64,000 bases of DNA, from assembly GCA_963775275.1 (NCBI GenBank), contig CAVZII010000005.1, positions 4,278,001-4,342,000 of the forward strand. The letters are read 5' to 3'. This document shows, piece after piece, positions 9,488-18,771 of this stretch. Position 1 is the stretch's first letter; each line of letters opens with the position of its first letter. The DNA comes from JANWHQ01 sp963775275. GTDB lineage: Bacteria; Pseudomonadota; Alphaproteobacteria; Caulobacterales; Caulobacteraceae. The position numbers and the translations under genes were made by a program. Under the pieces are notes generated by a model. That model saw only the letters and a list, made by a program, of their open reading frames with translations. It had not been told where the DNA came from and searched no databases.

Positions 9488-10255
9488 ATGAGCCAACCGC
9501 GTCTCGCCTTCGTCGCCTCCTCCCGGCCCGAGTCGCAGGCCGCCAAGACGCGCCTCGAGGCCCAGTACGGCGCTTCGACCGAGTCCGAGGCGGACGTGAT
9601 CGTCGCGCTCGGCGGCGACGGATTCATGCTGGAGACCCTGCACCGGACCCTGCCGTCCGAGCGGCCGATCTACGGCATGAACTGTGGCTCCGTGGGCTTC
9701 CTGATGAACGACTTCCAGGAGGACGGCCTTCTCGAGCGCATCGGGGCCGCCGAGCAGGCCGTGATCCATCCTCTGGCGATGACGGCCGTCGACGCCGCGG
9801 GCGCGACGCACGAGGCGCTGGCCATCAACGAGGTCTCGCTGCTGCGCCAGACCTACCAGACCGCCAAGCTTCGCATCCTGATCGACGGCAAGGAGCGGAT
9901 GAAGGAACTGGCTTGCGACGGCGTCCTCGTCGCGACCCCCGCCGGATCGACCGCCTACAATCTGTCGGCGCACGGCCCGATCATCCCGCTGGACGCTCGG
10001 ATGCTTGCGCTGACGCCGATCAGCGCCTTCCGTCCGCGCCGTTGGCGCGGCGCCCTCCTCAGGCATACGGCCAGGGTCGCCATCGAGGTGCTGGAGCCCG
10101 ACAAGCGACCCGTCAGCGCCGTGGCGGACAACTTCGAGGTGCGCGACGTTGTCGAGGTCGAAGTGGCCGAGGACCGCTCCGTGCGCCTGTGCATGCTGTT
10201 CGACGCGGGCCGCAGCCTGGAAGAGCGGGTGCTGGCCGAGCAATTCTCGGTTTGA
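9488..10255 (+). CDS. nadK: NAD kinase
   Basis: The 255-residue protein phosphorylates NAD to NADP with ATP or polyphosphate in the cytoplasm. Family hallmarks are the GGDGFML motif near residue 42, the NEVSL segment and the glycine-rich PAGSTAYNLSAHGP stretch that binds NAD. The ATG at 9488 gives an N-terminus of MSQPRLAFVAS, typical for alphaproteobacterial members; in-frame alternatives are ATG at 9470 and TTG at 9452. It follows the DUF2336 gene closely and is probably co-transcribed with it. Length is on the short side, as usual in this bacterial group. Confidence 0.93.
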   Translation: MSQPRLAFVASSRPESQAAKTRLEAQYGASTESEADVIVALGGDGFMLETLHRTLPSERPIYGMNCGSVGFLMNDFQEDGLLERIGAAEQAVIHPLAMTAVDAAGATHEALAINEVSLLRQTYQTAKLRILIDGKERMKELACDGVLVATPAGSTAYNLSAHGPIIPLDARMLALTPISAFRPRRWRGALLRHTARVAIEVLEPDKRPVSAVADNFEVRDVVEVEVAEDRSVRLCMLFDAGRSLEERVLAEQFSV

Positions 10256-10340
10256 GCTGCACGACTTGTTAAGTTCGGTGGTTCACGCTCTCCGCGATTG
10301 CAGTTGCAATCTCCGGCAAGTCCAAGGGAGAGCCAAGGCT

Positions 10341-10818
10341 GTGAGCAGCAATAACCAAGCTCAAGTCATTCCTGCCCCGAACACCCTCCAGAAGAAGGTC
10401 GGCGCCGGCCGCTTCAACCTGGATGCCGACGCGATCGCTCGCGCCGAGGCGGCGCTCAAGAGCCTCTCCGGCCAGTTCGCCCAATGGATGCAGGACGAGC
10501 TCAACAAGCTCGAGGCCGCCCGCGCCGAGGTCCGCGCCAAGGGCATGACGTCCGAGACGTCAGAGGTGCTCTACATGCGCGCCCATGACCTGAAGGGGCT
10601 CGGCGCCACATACGAATTCCCGCTGGTGACGCGCATCGCCGCGTCGCTGTGCAAGCTGATCGACGATCCGGCCACGCGGGTCAGCGCCCCGCTGGTCCTG
10701 GTGGACGCGCACATCGATGCGATCAAGGCGGCCGTCCGCGACGACATCAAGACGGACGAGCATCCTCTGGGAAAGGCCCTGGCCGAGGAGCTGGAGGCCC
10801 GGACCAAGGCCTATCTGA
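10341..10818 (+). CDS. Hpt domain phosphotransfer protein, 3' end probably frameshifted
   Basis: From a GTG at 10341 the frame encodes a histidine phosphotransfer domain: the phospho-accepting histidine lies in RAHDLKGLGATY, followed by helices through ALAEELEARTKAY. In its own frame the reading continues without stop to 11291, about 400 bases into the opposing DUF2336 gene and through a strong terminator-like hairpin at 10850. A TGA in another frame at 10816-10818 sits exactly where the domain should end, so a one-base indel shortly before it is likely. The end given here is therefore inferred. The protein would carry phosphate between a hybrid kinase, such as the one at 12226, and a response regulator. 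Confidence 0.7.
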
Positions 10819-10849
10819 AAGAGACTCCCGTTCCCCTCCCCTGGGACGT

Positions 10850-10875
10850 CGGCCGTCCGGACCTCCGGGCGGCCG
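10850..10875 (+). terminator. Rho-independent-like terminator hairpin
   Basis: Arms CGGCCGTCCGG and CCGGGCGGCCG (ten of eleven pairs) enclose an ACCT loop and are followed by TTTCGGTT. The position between two converging genes, the Hpt gene and the second DUF2336 gene, fits a terminator serving the forward gene. Confidence 0.55.
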
Positions 10876-10893
10876 TTTCGGTTGGGGAGCAGA

Positions 10894-12055
10894 TCAGCCG
10901 GCGCCGGCGAGGGCCTTGCCCCGCGCGGCCGGCTTCGGCGCGGGCTCCGCCGGCTTGTCCAGCTTGTCGATCAGATAGTCGATGTCCTCCTTGGGCGCAG
11001 GCGTGGCCTGCGTCAGGAACCGCTCGAGCATCCGCTCCTGAAAGCGCTGCTGGTCGCGCGGGCCGCCATCGAACTCCATGGAGTGGAAGGTGTCCACGCC
11101 CGCCCGGAAGGCGGCGAACAGCCGCACCGGCAGTCCCGCCCGCTCGTAGATGGCGCGAAGCCCCAAGGGCCCGGCGTCATGGATCATCAGCCAGGTCCGA
11201 TGGTGCGGCACCTTGGCCAGCTCGGCCAGGCCCCATTCGAAGAAGGTCATGTGGCCGTGCGCCAACGCCCTCAGCAGCAGGGACGAGGTGAGCCGGTCCT
11301 CGCCGTTGAGGTGCTGGACGAAGCGCTCGATGTCCGCCGTGCGGCCGGCCTGGTCGACCAGGTCGATCGTCGCCCGCTCTCGCGCGCCCACGGCGACCTG
11401 CACCGCGACCTCGGGCGAGATTGCGTGACGGTCGATCAGATGGTCGCGCACCTGTTCGCCCACCATGTTCACCAGCCGCTCGGCGACCGAAAGCGGCAGC
11501 ACCTGGCGGTAGGCCACGGCGGCCAGCAGCTGCTGGGAATTGGCGAATTCTGGAGATCGCCTTCTGCAGGCTGGTCTCCGAGAAGGTGGCGTTGTCGTTG
11601 GCGCAGGCGGTCCTGACCGCCGCCTCCGAGCCGTTCTCGACCAGGGCCGTGGTGACTGGGCTCGACAGGCTGGCGCGCTTGGCGATGGCGATCTGACGGA
11701 TCGGGCCGGAGCAGCGGATGATCTCCACCAGGTCGGCGTCGGTGAAGACGGGCGAGAACTCCAGGACCGGCGTCGCCACGGACTCGACGTCCTGGGCGAG
11801 CTTGAGCGCGACGTCCCGGGGCAGGATCGTGGACGACCGCAAGGTGACCGCCAGCGCGCGGCGCACGAGCTCGGCGGCGTCGTGGGCCATCACCCGCAGG
11901 ATCTCATTGGCGAAGGCGCGGTCCTCGTCGGACAGCGGCGCCTCCTCCATCCTTCGGCAAAGCTTGTGGGCGGCTGCGGCGCGTTCGTCCGCCGTCGCGC
12001 CCCGCATCAGGGTCTGAATGTCTGCGTCGGTCAGAGCCGCGCGCGTCGTCGCCAT
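10894..12055 (-). pseudogene. DUF2336 domain protein (second copy), single-base frameshift
   Basis: Two reading frames on the minus strand together make one DUF2336 protein of about 387 residues. The first frame runs from the start near 12055 (ATG; GTG at 12061 is an alternative) to ISRIR, then breaks at 11542-11543. Removing one G of the GG there restores a continuous protein that goes on as NSQQLLAAVAYRQVLPLSVAERL-like sequence to the stop at 10894. The C-terminal tail is Ala/Pro/Lys-rich. All flanking codons look intact and well conserved, so a sequencing error or very recent mutation is more likely than old decay. It is a paralogue of the gene at 8321. Confidence 0.75.
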
Positions 12056-12225
12056 GTCCACGCCCCGTCCGGCGGCCGCGCGCGCCGTCGCGCCGCCTCC
12101 CGAAAGGTCAGCTTGGTTGATTAAGCTTAACGATTGCTTGTGTTTGTGGCGAATCTCTTAACCACGCCGCCTAACTTCGCCACAACCTTGGCCCGCTAGT
12201 CTGGCCTCCTGCTCGGGGAGCGCCA

Positions 12226-14052
12226 ATGTCCATCAAGTCCGCCACGTCTGACGAGCTCGGCCATGCGAGCCCGTGGAGCGGGTCCGTGCAGGCGCGAGGG
12301 CTCGACGCCCAGGCCGAGCTCCTGCCCTATGCCCTGGGCTTTTTCGCGGTGGCGCTGCCCATCTTCGTCTGGGCGGGGACCTATGCGGCCAACGCCGTGT
12401 GGATGTCGGCGGTCTTCGTCCAGTTCAGCCTGAACTGGGCCGCCTTCTACGCCGCCCTGAACCTCATGGGCCGTCGCGCCAAGGCCGGGCTGAGCATTCC
12501 CCGGCGGCGGGCCCTGCACATCGGCGGCGGGCTCCTGTGGGCGCTGGCGGTCGCAGAGATCGCCCTGTTCGGCTTCAACGCCGGCGCCGTGCGCGAGATC
12601 ATCCTGTCGATCGACGTGGCCGGCGCCGTCGCCTGCTTCTTCTTCGCCGCGCCTTGCCTCACCAGCCTCCTGACGGTGGGAGCGGCGGCCGCAGCGCCGC
12701 CACTGATCGCCTTCTACCTGTCAGGCGACCGCGCCGCGGCCACGGCGGCCACTGGCGCCCTGGCCCTTGGCATGACCTTCTGCCTGATCCTGAACCGTAT
12801 CCTGCGCAAGCAGTTCGCCCTGGCCGCCGAGCGCGAAGCGCTGATCGCCGAGCGGGATGTCTCCCTGGGCGAGGCCGAGCGACTGGCGCGCTCCAAGTCC
12901 CAGATCCTGGCGACCCTGTCCCACGAGATCCGCAACGGCCTGACCGGCGTGACCCACGTCCTGGCCGCCGCCGCCGGCGGCGGGCGGGCAGCCCCGAGCC
13001 GAGAGCAGCTCTCGGCTGCGCTGGGCGCTGCGCACGAGCTGCTGGAGGTCCTGAACGCCACCTTGGACACCGAGACGGCCGGCGCCGGCCGGCTGGTCCT
13101 CGCCAAGCGCCCCTTCGACGCGGCCAGGCTGGCGCGCACCATGGCGCTCCTGTGCGGCCCCAAGGCGGCCGCCAAGGGCCTGGAGCTGAACGTGCACATC
13201 GACGATGGCCTGGGCGGCGCGCGCGGAGCCGCCGTCGGCGATCCCATGCGCGTGCGCCAGGTGCTGTCCAATCTTGTCGGCAACGCCATAAAGTACACCA
13301 CCCGCGGGCGCGTGGAGGTGCGCGTGCACCGCTGCGCGCCGGACAAGCTGCGTTTCGAGGTGGCGGACACCGGACCGGGCCTCACCGCCGAGGAGGTCGG
13401 CCGGGCGTTCCAGCCGTTCAGCCGGATCGAGCGGGTCGGCCTGGGACTGCCGGGCGCCGGACTCGGCCTGTCGCTGTCGCGGGACCTCGCGCGGCTGATG
13501 GACGGCGAGGTCAGCGCGGACTCCGCCGTGGGCGTAGGCAGCCGCTTCTGGCTGGACGTCCCCTACGACCCGTCCGCCACGCCCGAGCTTGACGCCGACG
13601 AGCCTGACGCGCTGGAGGCCGGGGCGATCGCCTCGCCCCCGAGCCTGCGGATCCTGGTCGCCGAAGACGACGCCCTGAACGCAGCCATGCTGAGGGCCAT
13701 CCTCGAGCAGCTCGGCCATCAGGTGGTGCACGCCCACGACGGCCAGCGCGCCCTGGAGCTGGCGGAGTTCTGCCAGTTCGACCTGATCATGCTCGACGGC
13801 CGGATGCCCCATCTGACCGGTCCCGAGGCCGCCCGCGAGATCCGCGCCCTGTCCAGCGCGGCGCGCGAGGCCCCAATCATCGCCGTGATCGGCGGCGACG
13901 CCGAGGAGGCGCAGGCCTGCCTGCTCGCCGGGGTGGACGAGGTGCTGCGCAAGCCCGTGACCGTCTCGGCCGTGGCCCGCGCCGTGGCCGGCGCCGTCCA
14001 GCGCGCCCAGCCGGCCGCCGAGCCCTCCTGGGCCCTCGACCGCGCCAGCTAG
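12226..14052 (+). CDS. Hybrid sensor histidine kinase with C-terminal receiver
   Basis: The 608-residue protein starts with about six hydrophobic segments (residues 25-200) without a recognisable periplasmic sensor, then a short coiled region, a HisKA domain with phospho-acceptor His233 in LSHEIRNG, an ATPase domain (N-box VGNAIKY, G1 DTGPGL, G2 GLGLPGAGLGLSLS) and a receiver domain from about residue 478. The receiver has the acidic pair in AEDDA, Asp524 in MLDGRMP and the lysine in RKPV, but the usual switch Thr/Ser is replaced in IIAVIGG. Signals would pass to an Hpt protein such as those encoded at 10341 or 29133. The start follows GGGGAG. Confidence 0.92.
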   Translation: MSIKSATSDELGHASPWSGSVQARGLDAQAELLPYALGFFAVALPIFVWAGTYAANAVWMSAVFVQFSLNWAAFYAALNLMGRRAKAGLSIPRRRALHIGGGLLWALAVAEIALFGFNAGAVREIILSIDVAGAVACFFFAAPCLTSLLTVGAAAAAPPLIAFYLSGDRAAATAATGALALGMTFCLILNRILRKQFALAAEREALIAERDVSLGEAERLARSKSQILATLSHEIRNGLTGVTHVLAAAAGGGRAAPSREQLSAALGAAHELLEVLNATLDTETAGAGRLVLAKRPFDAARLARTMALLCGPKAAAKGLELNVHIDDGLGGARGAAVGDPMRVRQVLSNLVGNAIKYTTRGRVEVRVHRCAPDKLRFEVADTGPGLTAEEVGRAFQPFSRIERVGLGLPGAGLGLSLSRDLARLMDGEVSADSAVGVGSRFWLDVPYDPSATPELDADEPDALEAGAIASPPSLRILVAEDDALNAAMLRAILEQLGHQVVHAHDGQRALELAEFCQFDLIMLDGRMPHLTGPEAAREIRALSSAAREAPIIAVIGGDAEEAQACLLAGVDEVLRKPVTVSAVARAVAGAVQRAQPAAEPSWALDRAS

Positions 14053-14053
14053 C

Positions 14054-14170
14054 GCTGCGAGGCTCAAACGAATGGTGGACCATTCGTTTGAGTCTCGCAG
14101 CACAAGTCTTTGAATTCATGCATCGAACGACAGACGGATGATGAATCATCCGTCTGCTACGATGCACTGG
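14054..14170 (+). repeat. Two-hairpin dispersed repeat, family A copy 1
   Basis: Two stem-loops joined by a short linker containing GTCTTTGAAT. The first has 23-base arms at 14054-14076 and 14079-14101 with 22 of 23 positions paired and a two-base loop. The second pairs 14120-14142 with 14145-14165. A closely related unit lies in the opposite orientation at 19248-19362. It starts two bases after the histidine kinase stop, between converging genes, so it may also act as a bidirectional terminator. Confidence 0.85.
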
Positions 14171-14180
14171 GCTCTTGTCG

Positions 14181-15017
14181 TCAGCTCCGGGAGCCGCCCC
14201 CGTCGCGGGCCTCGGACAGCATCCTCAGCATGTCGGCCGAGAACAGCGATCCGCCCAGGCTGGAACCGCCCAGGCCTTGGGCGTCGCCCGACGGCCCCAG
14301 CGGTCCGCGCAGGACCAGGTCCACCAGTGCGCGCTGCTCCTCCAGCTTCTCCTGTCGGCGCGCCGAGGCGTACTCGACGAAGGCGTCGTTGCTCGGGCGC
14401 GGCGCGGGCGCTGCCGGCTGGTCCGCGCCGCGCGTCAGGTTGGCGTAGACCTCGGCCACGGAGGCCGGCCGGCCGTTGCGATAGAAGATCGAGTGGTTCG
14501 ACGCCGCCGCCTCGGGGAACATGGCGGCCGCATTGGCGGCGGGATTGGTTGCGTTGGCCCGGATCAGCCTGGCCGAGCCCTTGGGTCCGAGGAAGTGCGC
14601 GGCGTAGAGCTCGCCCGCCGTGGGCTCGCGTCCCATCAGGCCGCGCAGGTACGAGGCGTGGTCCGACGCCAGCTCGCCGGCCATCAGCGCCGCGGCGTGC
14701 GGATCGAGCTTGAGCTCCATCACCGCCCTGCGCGCCCCCGCGCCGTCCACATAGTAGCGCCCGTCGCCGCCCTGCCGGATCAGCTGGGCGTAGCGGGCGT
14801 AGCCATACTTGGCGCCGTGCTGCTTGAGCGCCCCCAGCCAGGTCTGATCCACGAACTGGAACAGTCCGGCCGCCGACGAGGTCGGCGCACGGGCGTCGGG
14901 GTTGTAGCCGCTCTCGCGCCGGGCCGTGCCCAAGAGGAAGCTGAAGTCGACCCCGGTGGCTTCCGAGGCGCGCTGGATGGCGGCCTGGACGACGCCTCGG
15001 ATGCCTTCGACGCTCAT
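14181..15017 (-). CDS. Lytic transglycosylase SLT domain protein
   Basis: The protein of about 278 residues begins with a soluble lytic transglycosylase domain: the catalytic glutamate lies in ARRESGYNPDA, followed by the SSAAGLFQF motif and a later AHFLGPKGSARL segment. It would cleave peptidoglycan glycan strands, forming 1,6-anhydro ends. The ATG at 15017 begins MSVEGIRGV; an upstream in-frame ATG at 15173 exists, but the DNA between is AT-richer and reads like a promoter region. The C-terminal third is low-complexity Ala/Gly/Pro with a Gln/Glu-rich helix. No signal peptide is seen from this start, so export may be flagellar or other. Confidence 0.82.
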   Translation of the reverse strand: MSVEGIRGVVQAAIQRASEATGVDFSFLLGTARRESGYNPDARAPTSSAAGLFQFVDQTWLGALKQHGAKYGYARYAQLIRQGGDGRYYVDGAGARRAVMELKLDPHAAALMAGELASDHASYLRGLMGREPTAGELYAAHFLGPKGSARLIRANATNPAANAAAMFPEAAASNHSIFYRNGRPASVAEVYANLTRGADQPAAPAPRPSNDAFVEYASARRQEKLEEQRALVDLVLRGPLGPSGDAQGLGGSSLGGSLFSADMLRMLSEARDGGGSRS

Positions 15018-15175
15018 GTCCAGACCTTGGCCAAACATGGTTAATGCGACCTGAATCGGCTGCTCTGCCCTTGATTGCTCACGCAAGTATCTTAGGAAAA
15101 CATCACTCTTTACAGATATCGACTCCGGTGAGACCATCGCCAGGTAGATAGCTCTGGATGCGTGAGGGCTCAACG

Positions 15176-15889
15176 ATGGTCATCAGGCACGCAGTTCCTG
15201 GCGGATATTCGCTAGCCAGCTTGCTCGATACTTCAAATCACAGGCCACGCCTGACCAGGACAGCGATGATCGCGGTTGGCGGCGCACTGATGCTGCACGC
15301 AGGCGCGATCCTCTGGCTGTACCACCAGCACTTCGGGACAATGGCGCCCGGCCCGGCCGACACGTCGGCGCCGCCGGTGACGGCGGTGATCTCGTTCCTG
15401 CCCCGCACGGCTCCGGCCCCCGATCGCCGGGCCCCGCCGCGGCCGGCGCCTCGGCCTATTGAGCGGCCGGTCCAGATCGTGTCCGCAAGACCGCCCGTGG
15501 CGACGCTGGTCGCGCCCGTCCAGGCCCCTGCCCTGCAGCTCCCGATCGCCGACGCCGTCCCCGCGGCCGTCACGACGCCGCCGCCGGCGCGGGTGATCAA
15601 GGACCCCGCCTGGATAAGCCGGCCGAGCGCCGACGAGATGAACCGCGAATACCCCGAGCGGGCCCTGTCGCTCGGCAGGACCGGCGAGGTGGAGTTGCAG
15701 TGTTCCGTGACATTGACCGGAACGCTTTCCGGATGCGCGGTCGGCCGTGAGTCGCCGCATGGCTTCGGCTTCGGCGAGGCGGCGCTGAAGCTCGCCAAGC
15801 GGTTCCGCATGAGCCCCAGGACCGTGGACGGCCGAGCCGTCGGCGGGGCCGAGGTCCATATCCCGATCCGCTTCACCCTGGCCGGCTGA
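15176..15889 (+). CDS. TonB family protein
   Basis: From ATG 15176 (GAGG nine bases upstream; ATG 15158 is an alternative) the protein has about 237 residues. A single membrane helix around residues 34-55 is followed by a proline/alanine-rich stretch (about residues 65-145) and a C-terminal TonB-like domain with YPERALSLGRTGEVELQC. Such proteins transmit energy from ExbB/ExbD to outer-membrane receptors. The typical exbB/exbD genes are not adjacent, so the energiser must be encoded elsewhere. Its stop overlaps the converging ThiO-like gene by 17 bases. Confidence 0.82.
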   Translation: MVIRHAVPGGYSLASLLDTSNHRPRLTRTAMIAVGGALMLHAGAILWLYHQHFGTMAPGPADTSAPPVTAVISFLPRTAPAPDRRAPPRPAPRPIERPVQIVSARPPVATLVAPVQAPALQLPIADAVPAAVTTPPPARVIKDPAWISRPSADEMNREYPERALSLGRTGEVELQCSVTLTGTLSGCAVGRESPHGFGFGEAALKLAKRFRMSPRTVDGRAVGGAEVHIPIRFTLAG

Positions 15890-16970
15890 GCGAGAAGCGC
15901 GCCGGCGCGAGCAGGTCCGCCCACGGCCCGGGCGAAGCGCCGGCCAGATGGTCGGCGACGACCTCCGCGATCAACGGGGCCAGCAGCCAGCCGTTGCGCC
16001 GCGCGCCGAGCGCCAGCAGGATGCCCGGGATGCTGCAGGGACCGGCCAAGGGCAGGCCGTCGGGAGTGGCCGACCGGATCCCGACCTCCGCCTTTCCAGC
16101 GACCGAGAGTGCGAGGTCGGGATAGAGCGCCTCCGCCCTGGAGAGCTGGCCCATCATCACGCGCTCGTCGGCGCCAAGGTCGGCACGCCCGGCTTCCATC
16201 GTGGCGCCGACCGCCGCGCCCTCGGACGAGGGCGCCACGTACACGCCCTGCGCCCGCGTGACAGGACCGGTCGTCGGACCACAGGCGATCAGCCGTGTGA
16301 GCTGACCCTTGATGGGCTGCAGCAGGCCGACCTCCGCGGGAAGGCCCGTCGCCAGCGCTGGCGCCAGCCCCGTCGCCAGGACCGTGATGTCGGCCTCGAG
16401 CCGGCCCCCGCCCCTGATCTCGGCCGCGCCCTTCTCCACGGCTTCCACCGCGCCTTCGAGCATCCGGCCCCCGGCGGCGGCCATCGCACGTCGAAGCGCG
16501 GACAACATCGGACGCGGCTCGAGGCGCCAGTCCTCCGGCGTGAACACGGCGCCGGACGGCGCGTGGAGCCCCTTGCTCGCCCTTCCGGCTTCCATCGGCG
16601 TCAAGGACTCGGCGGCGGCTCCGAGGCTGGCGAGAGCGGCCGCCACTTCGGCGTTGCTGTCCTCGTCTCCCACCCATGCGGCGCCCGATCGGTCGAGCGC
16701 GCCGCCGAAGGGCTCCAGCGCCTCGATCTCGCGCGCCCACAGGTCGCGGGCCGCGCGCAGCAGGGCGAAGTGTCCGGCCGAGACCGGGTCCAGCACGCAC
16801 TCGAATGCCGGCGCCAGCATGCCGGCGGCGACGCCCGAGGCGTTGTCGCCGAGCCCGGCCGGGTCGCTCAGGAGCACGCTCGCGCCCTCGCGCGCCAGCC
16901 GCCAGGCGAGCGCCGAGCCGACTGCGCCGGCGCCCACGACGATCACGCGCAGACCCGCAAGCCGGCTCAC
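15873..16970 (-). CDS. thiO: FAD-dependent oxidoreductase, glycine oxidase ThiO-like
   Basis: The 365-residue DAO-family flavoprotein has a dinucleotide-binding motif VVGAGAVGSALAWRLA at the N-terminus, the ASGVAAGMLAP segment after it and a C-terminal RNGWLLAP flavin-contact region. ThiO oxidises glycine to iminoacetate for the thiazole half of thiamine. No thiS, thiG or thiE gene adjoins it, so the thiamine role rests on family resemblance; another D-amino-acid oxidase is possible. The start is GTG at 16970. The 3' end overlaps the converging TonB-like gene. Confidence 0.75.
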   Translation of the reverse strand: MSRLAGLRVIVVGAGAVGSALAWRLAREGASVLLSDPAGLGDNASGVAAGMLAPAFECVLDPVSAGHFALLRAARDLWAREIEALEPFGGALDRSGAAWVGDEDSNAEVAAALASLGAAAESLTPMEAGRASKGLHAPSGAVFTPEDWRLEPRPMLSALRRAMAAAGGRMLEGAVEAVEKGAAEIRGGGRLEADITVLATGLAPALATGLPAEVGLLQPIKGQLTRLIACGPTTGPVTRAQGVYVAPSSEGAAVGATMEAGRADLGADERVMMGQLSRAEALYPDLALSVAGKAEVGIRSATPDGLPLAGPCSIPGILLALGARRNGWLLAPLIAEVVADHLAGASPGPWADLLAPARFSLSRPG

Positions 16971-17013
16971 GTCCGCGCCGCCCCAGATGATGAAGACAAA
17001 TCGGGCTGCGGCG

Positions 17014-17283
17014 TCAGCCGCGGCCGCCGGCGACCATCCTGGTCCGGGCTTGCGCCCAGCCGGAGCAGAAATCCTTGGCGACGCTGTCCTGCTGGAAGGT
17101 GACGACCTTCACGTCGACATCCTGCAGCGGATCGGATCGGATCATCAGATAGGGCGCATCGGCGTCCGCCGCGCACCGCTCGGCCTCGTCGGATCGGCTC
17201 TCCATGAATTCCGCCAGATAGGCGCCGAACAATTGGGACTCCTCGCCGCGGCGGACGGGGAACTGGATGACGACGTCGCTCAC
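17014..17283 (-). CDS. Small protein of unknown function (89 aa)
   Basis: I do not recognise this family. The protein is acidic in its first half and has no signal peptide or membrane helix. A GTG start at 17283 is preceded by GAGGGG at good spacing, and codon third positions are GC-rich, supporting a real gene. It shares direction with the ThiO-like gene 40 bp downstream and could be in the same transcript. Confidence 0.6.
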   Translation of the reverse strand: MSDVVIQFPVRRGEESQLFGAYLAEFMESRSDEAERCAADADAPYLMIRSDPLQDVDVKVVTFQQDSVAKDFCSGWAQARTRMVAGGRG

Positions 17284-17741
17284 TTTCGAATCCCCTCAGC
17301 CCTTGCGCCGTGAAAGCGCCCCTTCGCTCCCGGTGGCGGCTCCCGCCGTCTCGCGAGTGCGAAAAGAGGAATCCTCGAGACGCAGGCTTAGCCCGCTCGG
17401 CGGGCGCCGTCAAAGCAGAGCCGCAGGATTGTTGCAAAAGCATCGTGCATGCCCAGGACGCGGCCACCCCGGCTGTGAGCATGTGCAACAAAGGCTGGCC
17501 AGATCCTGGCCGCGCCATCGCCCGGGCTCGGCCGGCGAGGGCCCGCCTGGGCGGGGGCCGGAGCTCGGAATCACCGGCGGTGCGCGCCGGGCGGTCAGGG
17601 CGCCGCATCATCCTTTCCGATCGTCGTTGGTCGCGCGACCACCTTATGCGCCCCGGCCTTGCGCGATGCAGCCCTTCGGCGGGCCGGCTTAGGCCTTCGT
17701 TTACCATGAGTTCCGACGCTGGCCCCAGGAGGCCGACCGTC
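17284..17741. other. Intergenic gap, no gene recognised
   Basis: This 458 bp stretch separates the divergent 89-residue protein gene and the sulfotransferase gene. The sulfotransferase frame stays open upstream, but its translation is Arg/Pro-rich and does not look like protein. No tRNA, repeat copy or convincing hairpin was found. It presumably holds the promoters of both neighbours. Confidence 0.5.
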
Positions 17742-18596
17742 ATGGCGACACTCGATGTGCCCAACAAGTATCTGGCCTCCGCGCCGGTCATCGTCACCTC
17801 GCCGACGCCGAGGTGCGGCACGACCCTCCTCCAGCGCCTTTTGACCGCATCGGACAACGCCTTCATCTACGGCGAGGAGATCGGCAACCACATCAAGATG
17901 CTGACTCACTGGTTCGTCGCCCAGATGAAGATCGTGGAGACCGCCGGGCCGGGCCTGGACGCCGACTTCCAGCGGGCCCTGGACGGCACCCTGAGCGACT
18001 GGCGCCCGGGGCTCGCGCCGCCGGGCGACATCCTGCTCAAGGCCTGGGTCGAGACCTACTACCAGATTCCGGCCACGCTGACGGCGTACGGCCAGACGAT
18101 CGGCCGGCCGATCTGGGGGTTCAAGTATCCGGGTCTGGACCGCGACAACATCCGCGCCCTGCTGAGCCTGATGCCCCATAGCCGGGTCGTCTATGTGGTG
18201 CGCAACCTCTACGACGTGCTGAAGTCGGCCAAGGCGCGCAAGTTCGTCACCACCAACCGCGAGGTCGCCGCCTTCTGCGAGCGCTGGGCGACCAATGTGA
18301 CCGAGATCGCGGCCATCGCCTCGGACCAGCGCATCCTGTTCGTGAAGTACGAGGACATGCTGGCGCGCCGCGCCGACTACGTCGCGCTTCTGGAGCAGTT
18401 CACGGGGGCCAAGGGTGTCGACGCCCGGCAATTCGACCTGAAGGTCAACACCTTCAAGGGCGAGATCTCGGCCGGCCATGCGCCCGACCAGTACATCGCG
18501 CCCGCCGAGCTCTCGAAGACCGATCGCGGACATGTGCTGAACAAGGCCCGCACTGCGATGGAGGGCCTCTACGGCCCGCTCTCCGAGGCCGCCTGA
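17742..18596 (+). CDS. Sulfotransferase family protein
   Basis: The 284-residue protein carries the PAPS 5'-phosphosulfate loop SPTPRCGTTLLQRLL near residue 20 and the 3'-phosphate region SRVVYVVRNLYDVLKSAK near residue 148, the two core signatures of sulfotransferases. It would transfer sulfate from PAPS to a hydroxyl or amine acceptor. The ATG at 17742 is preceded by AGGAGG with ideal spacing; an earlier in-frame ATG at 17706 lacks one. It stands alone, 20 kb from the sulfotransferase cluster at 38-43 kb. The acceptor is unknown. Confidence 0.85.
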   Translation: MATLDVPNKYLASAPVIVTSPTPRCGTTLLQRLLTASDNAFIYGEEIGNHIKMLTHWFVAQMKIVETAGPGLDADFQRALDGTLSDWRPGLAPPGDILLKAWVETYYQIPATLTAYGQTIGRPIWGFKYPGLDRDNIRALLSLMPHSRVVYVVRNLYDVLKSAKARKFVTTNREVAAFCERWATNVTEIAAIASDQRILFVKYEDMLARRADYVALLEQFTGAKGVDARQFDLKVNTFKGEISAGHAPDQYIAPAELSKTDRGHVLNKARTAMEGLYGPLSEAA

Positions 18597-18651
18597 TGAA
18601 GCGCGTCGCGCCGAGATTGCGCCGCGACGGGACGGCTGCTCCTGGAAGGGA

Positions 18652-18728
18652 TGGTACCGCCTCCCCGGTTCGAACGGGGGACCTCTAGATCCACAATCTA
18701 GCGCTCTAACCAGCTGAGCTAAGGCGGC
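18652..18728 (-). tRNA. tRNA-His (GTG anticodon)
   Basis: A full cloverleaf is readable on the minus strand: a seven-base acceptor stem beginning GCCGCCT, a D arm with GCTC/GAGC, an anticodon stem CTAGA/TCTAG with loop TTGTGGA, a T arm CCCCG/CGGGG with TTCGAAC, and an encoded CCA. The first acceptor pair is G1:U72 and the discriminator is A73, unlike most bacterial tRNA-His (C73 with G-1), but as known for a large alphaproteobacterial clade. Confidence 0.95.
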
Positions 18729-18771
18729 CCGTCGCGCGGAAGGCAGGTTCTAGTCTCGGCGACCGCGCCGA

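Noticed and set aside
8129..10243. A 704-codon minus-strand open frame opposite DUF2336 and NAD kinase
   Set aside because: It is antisense to two convincing genes, with composition typical of high-GC shadow frames and no domain.
10819..11291. Extension of the Hpt frame to 11291
   Set aside because: It crosses a terminator-like hairpin and about 400 bases of the opposing DUF2336 gene, and the added sequence is low-complexity Arg/Pro.
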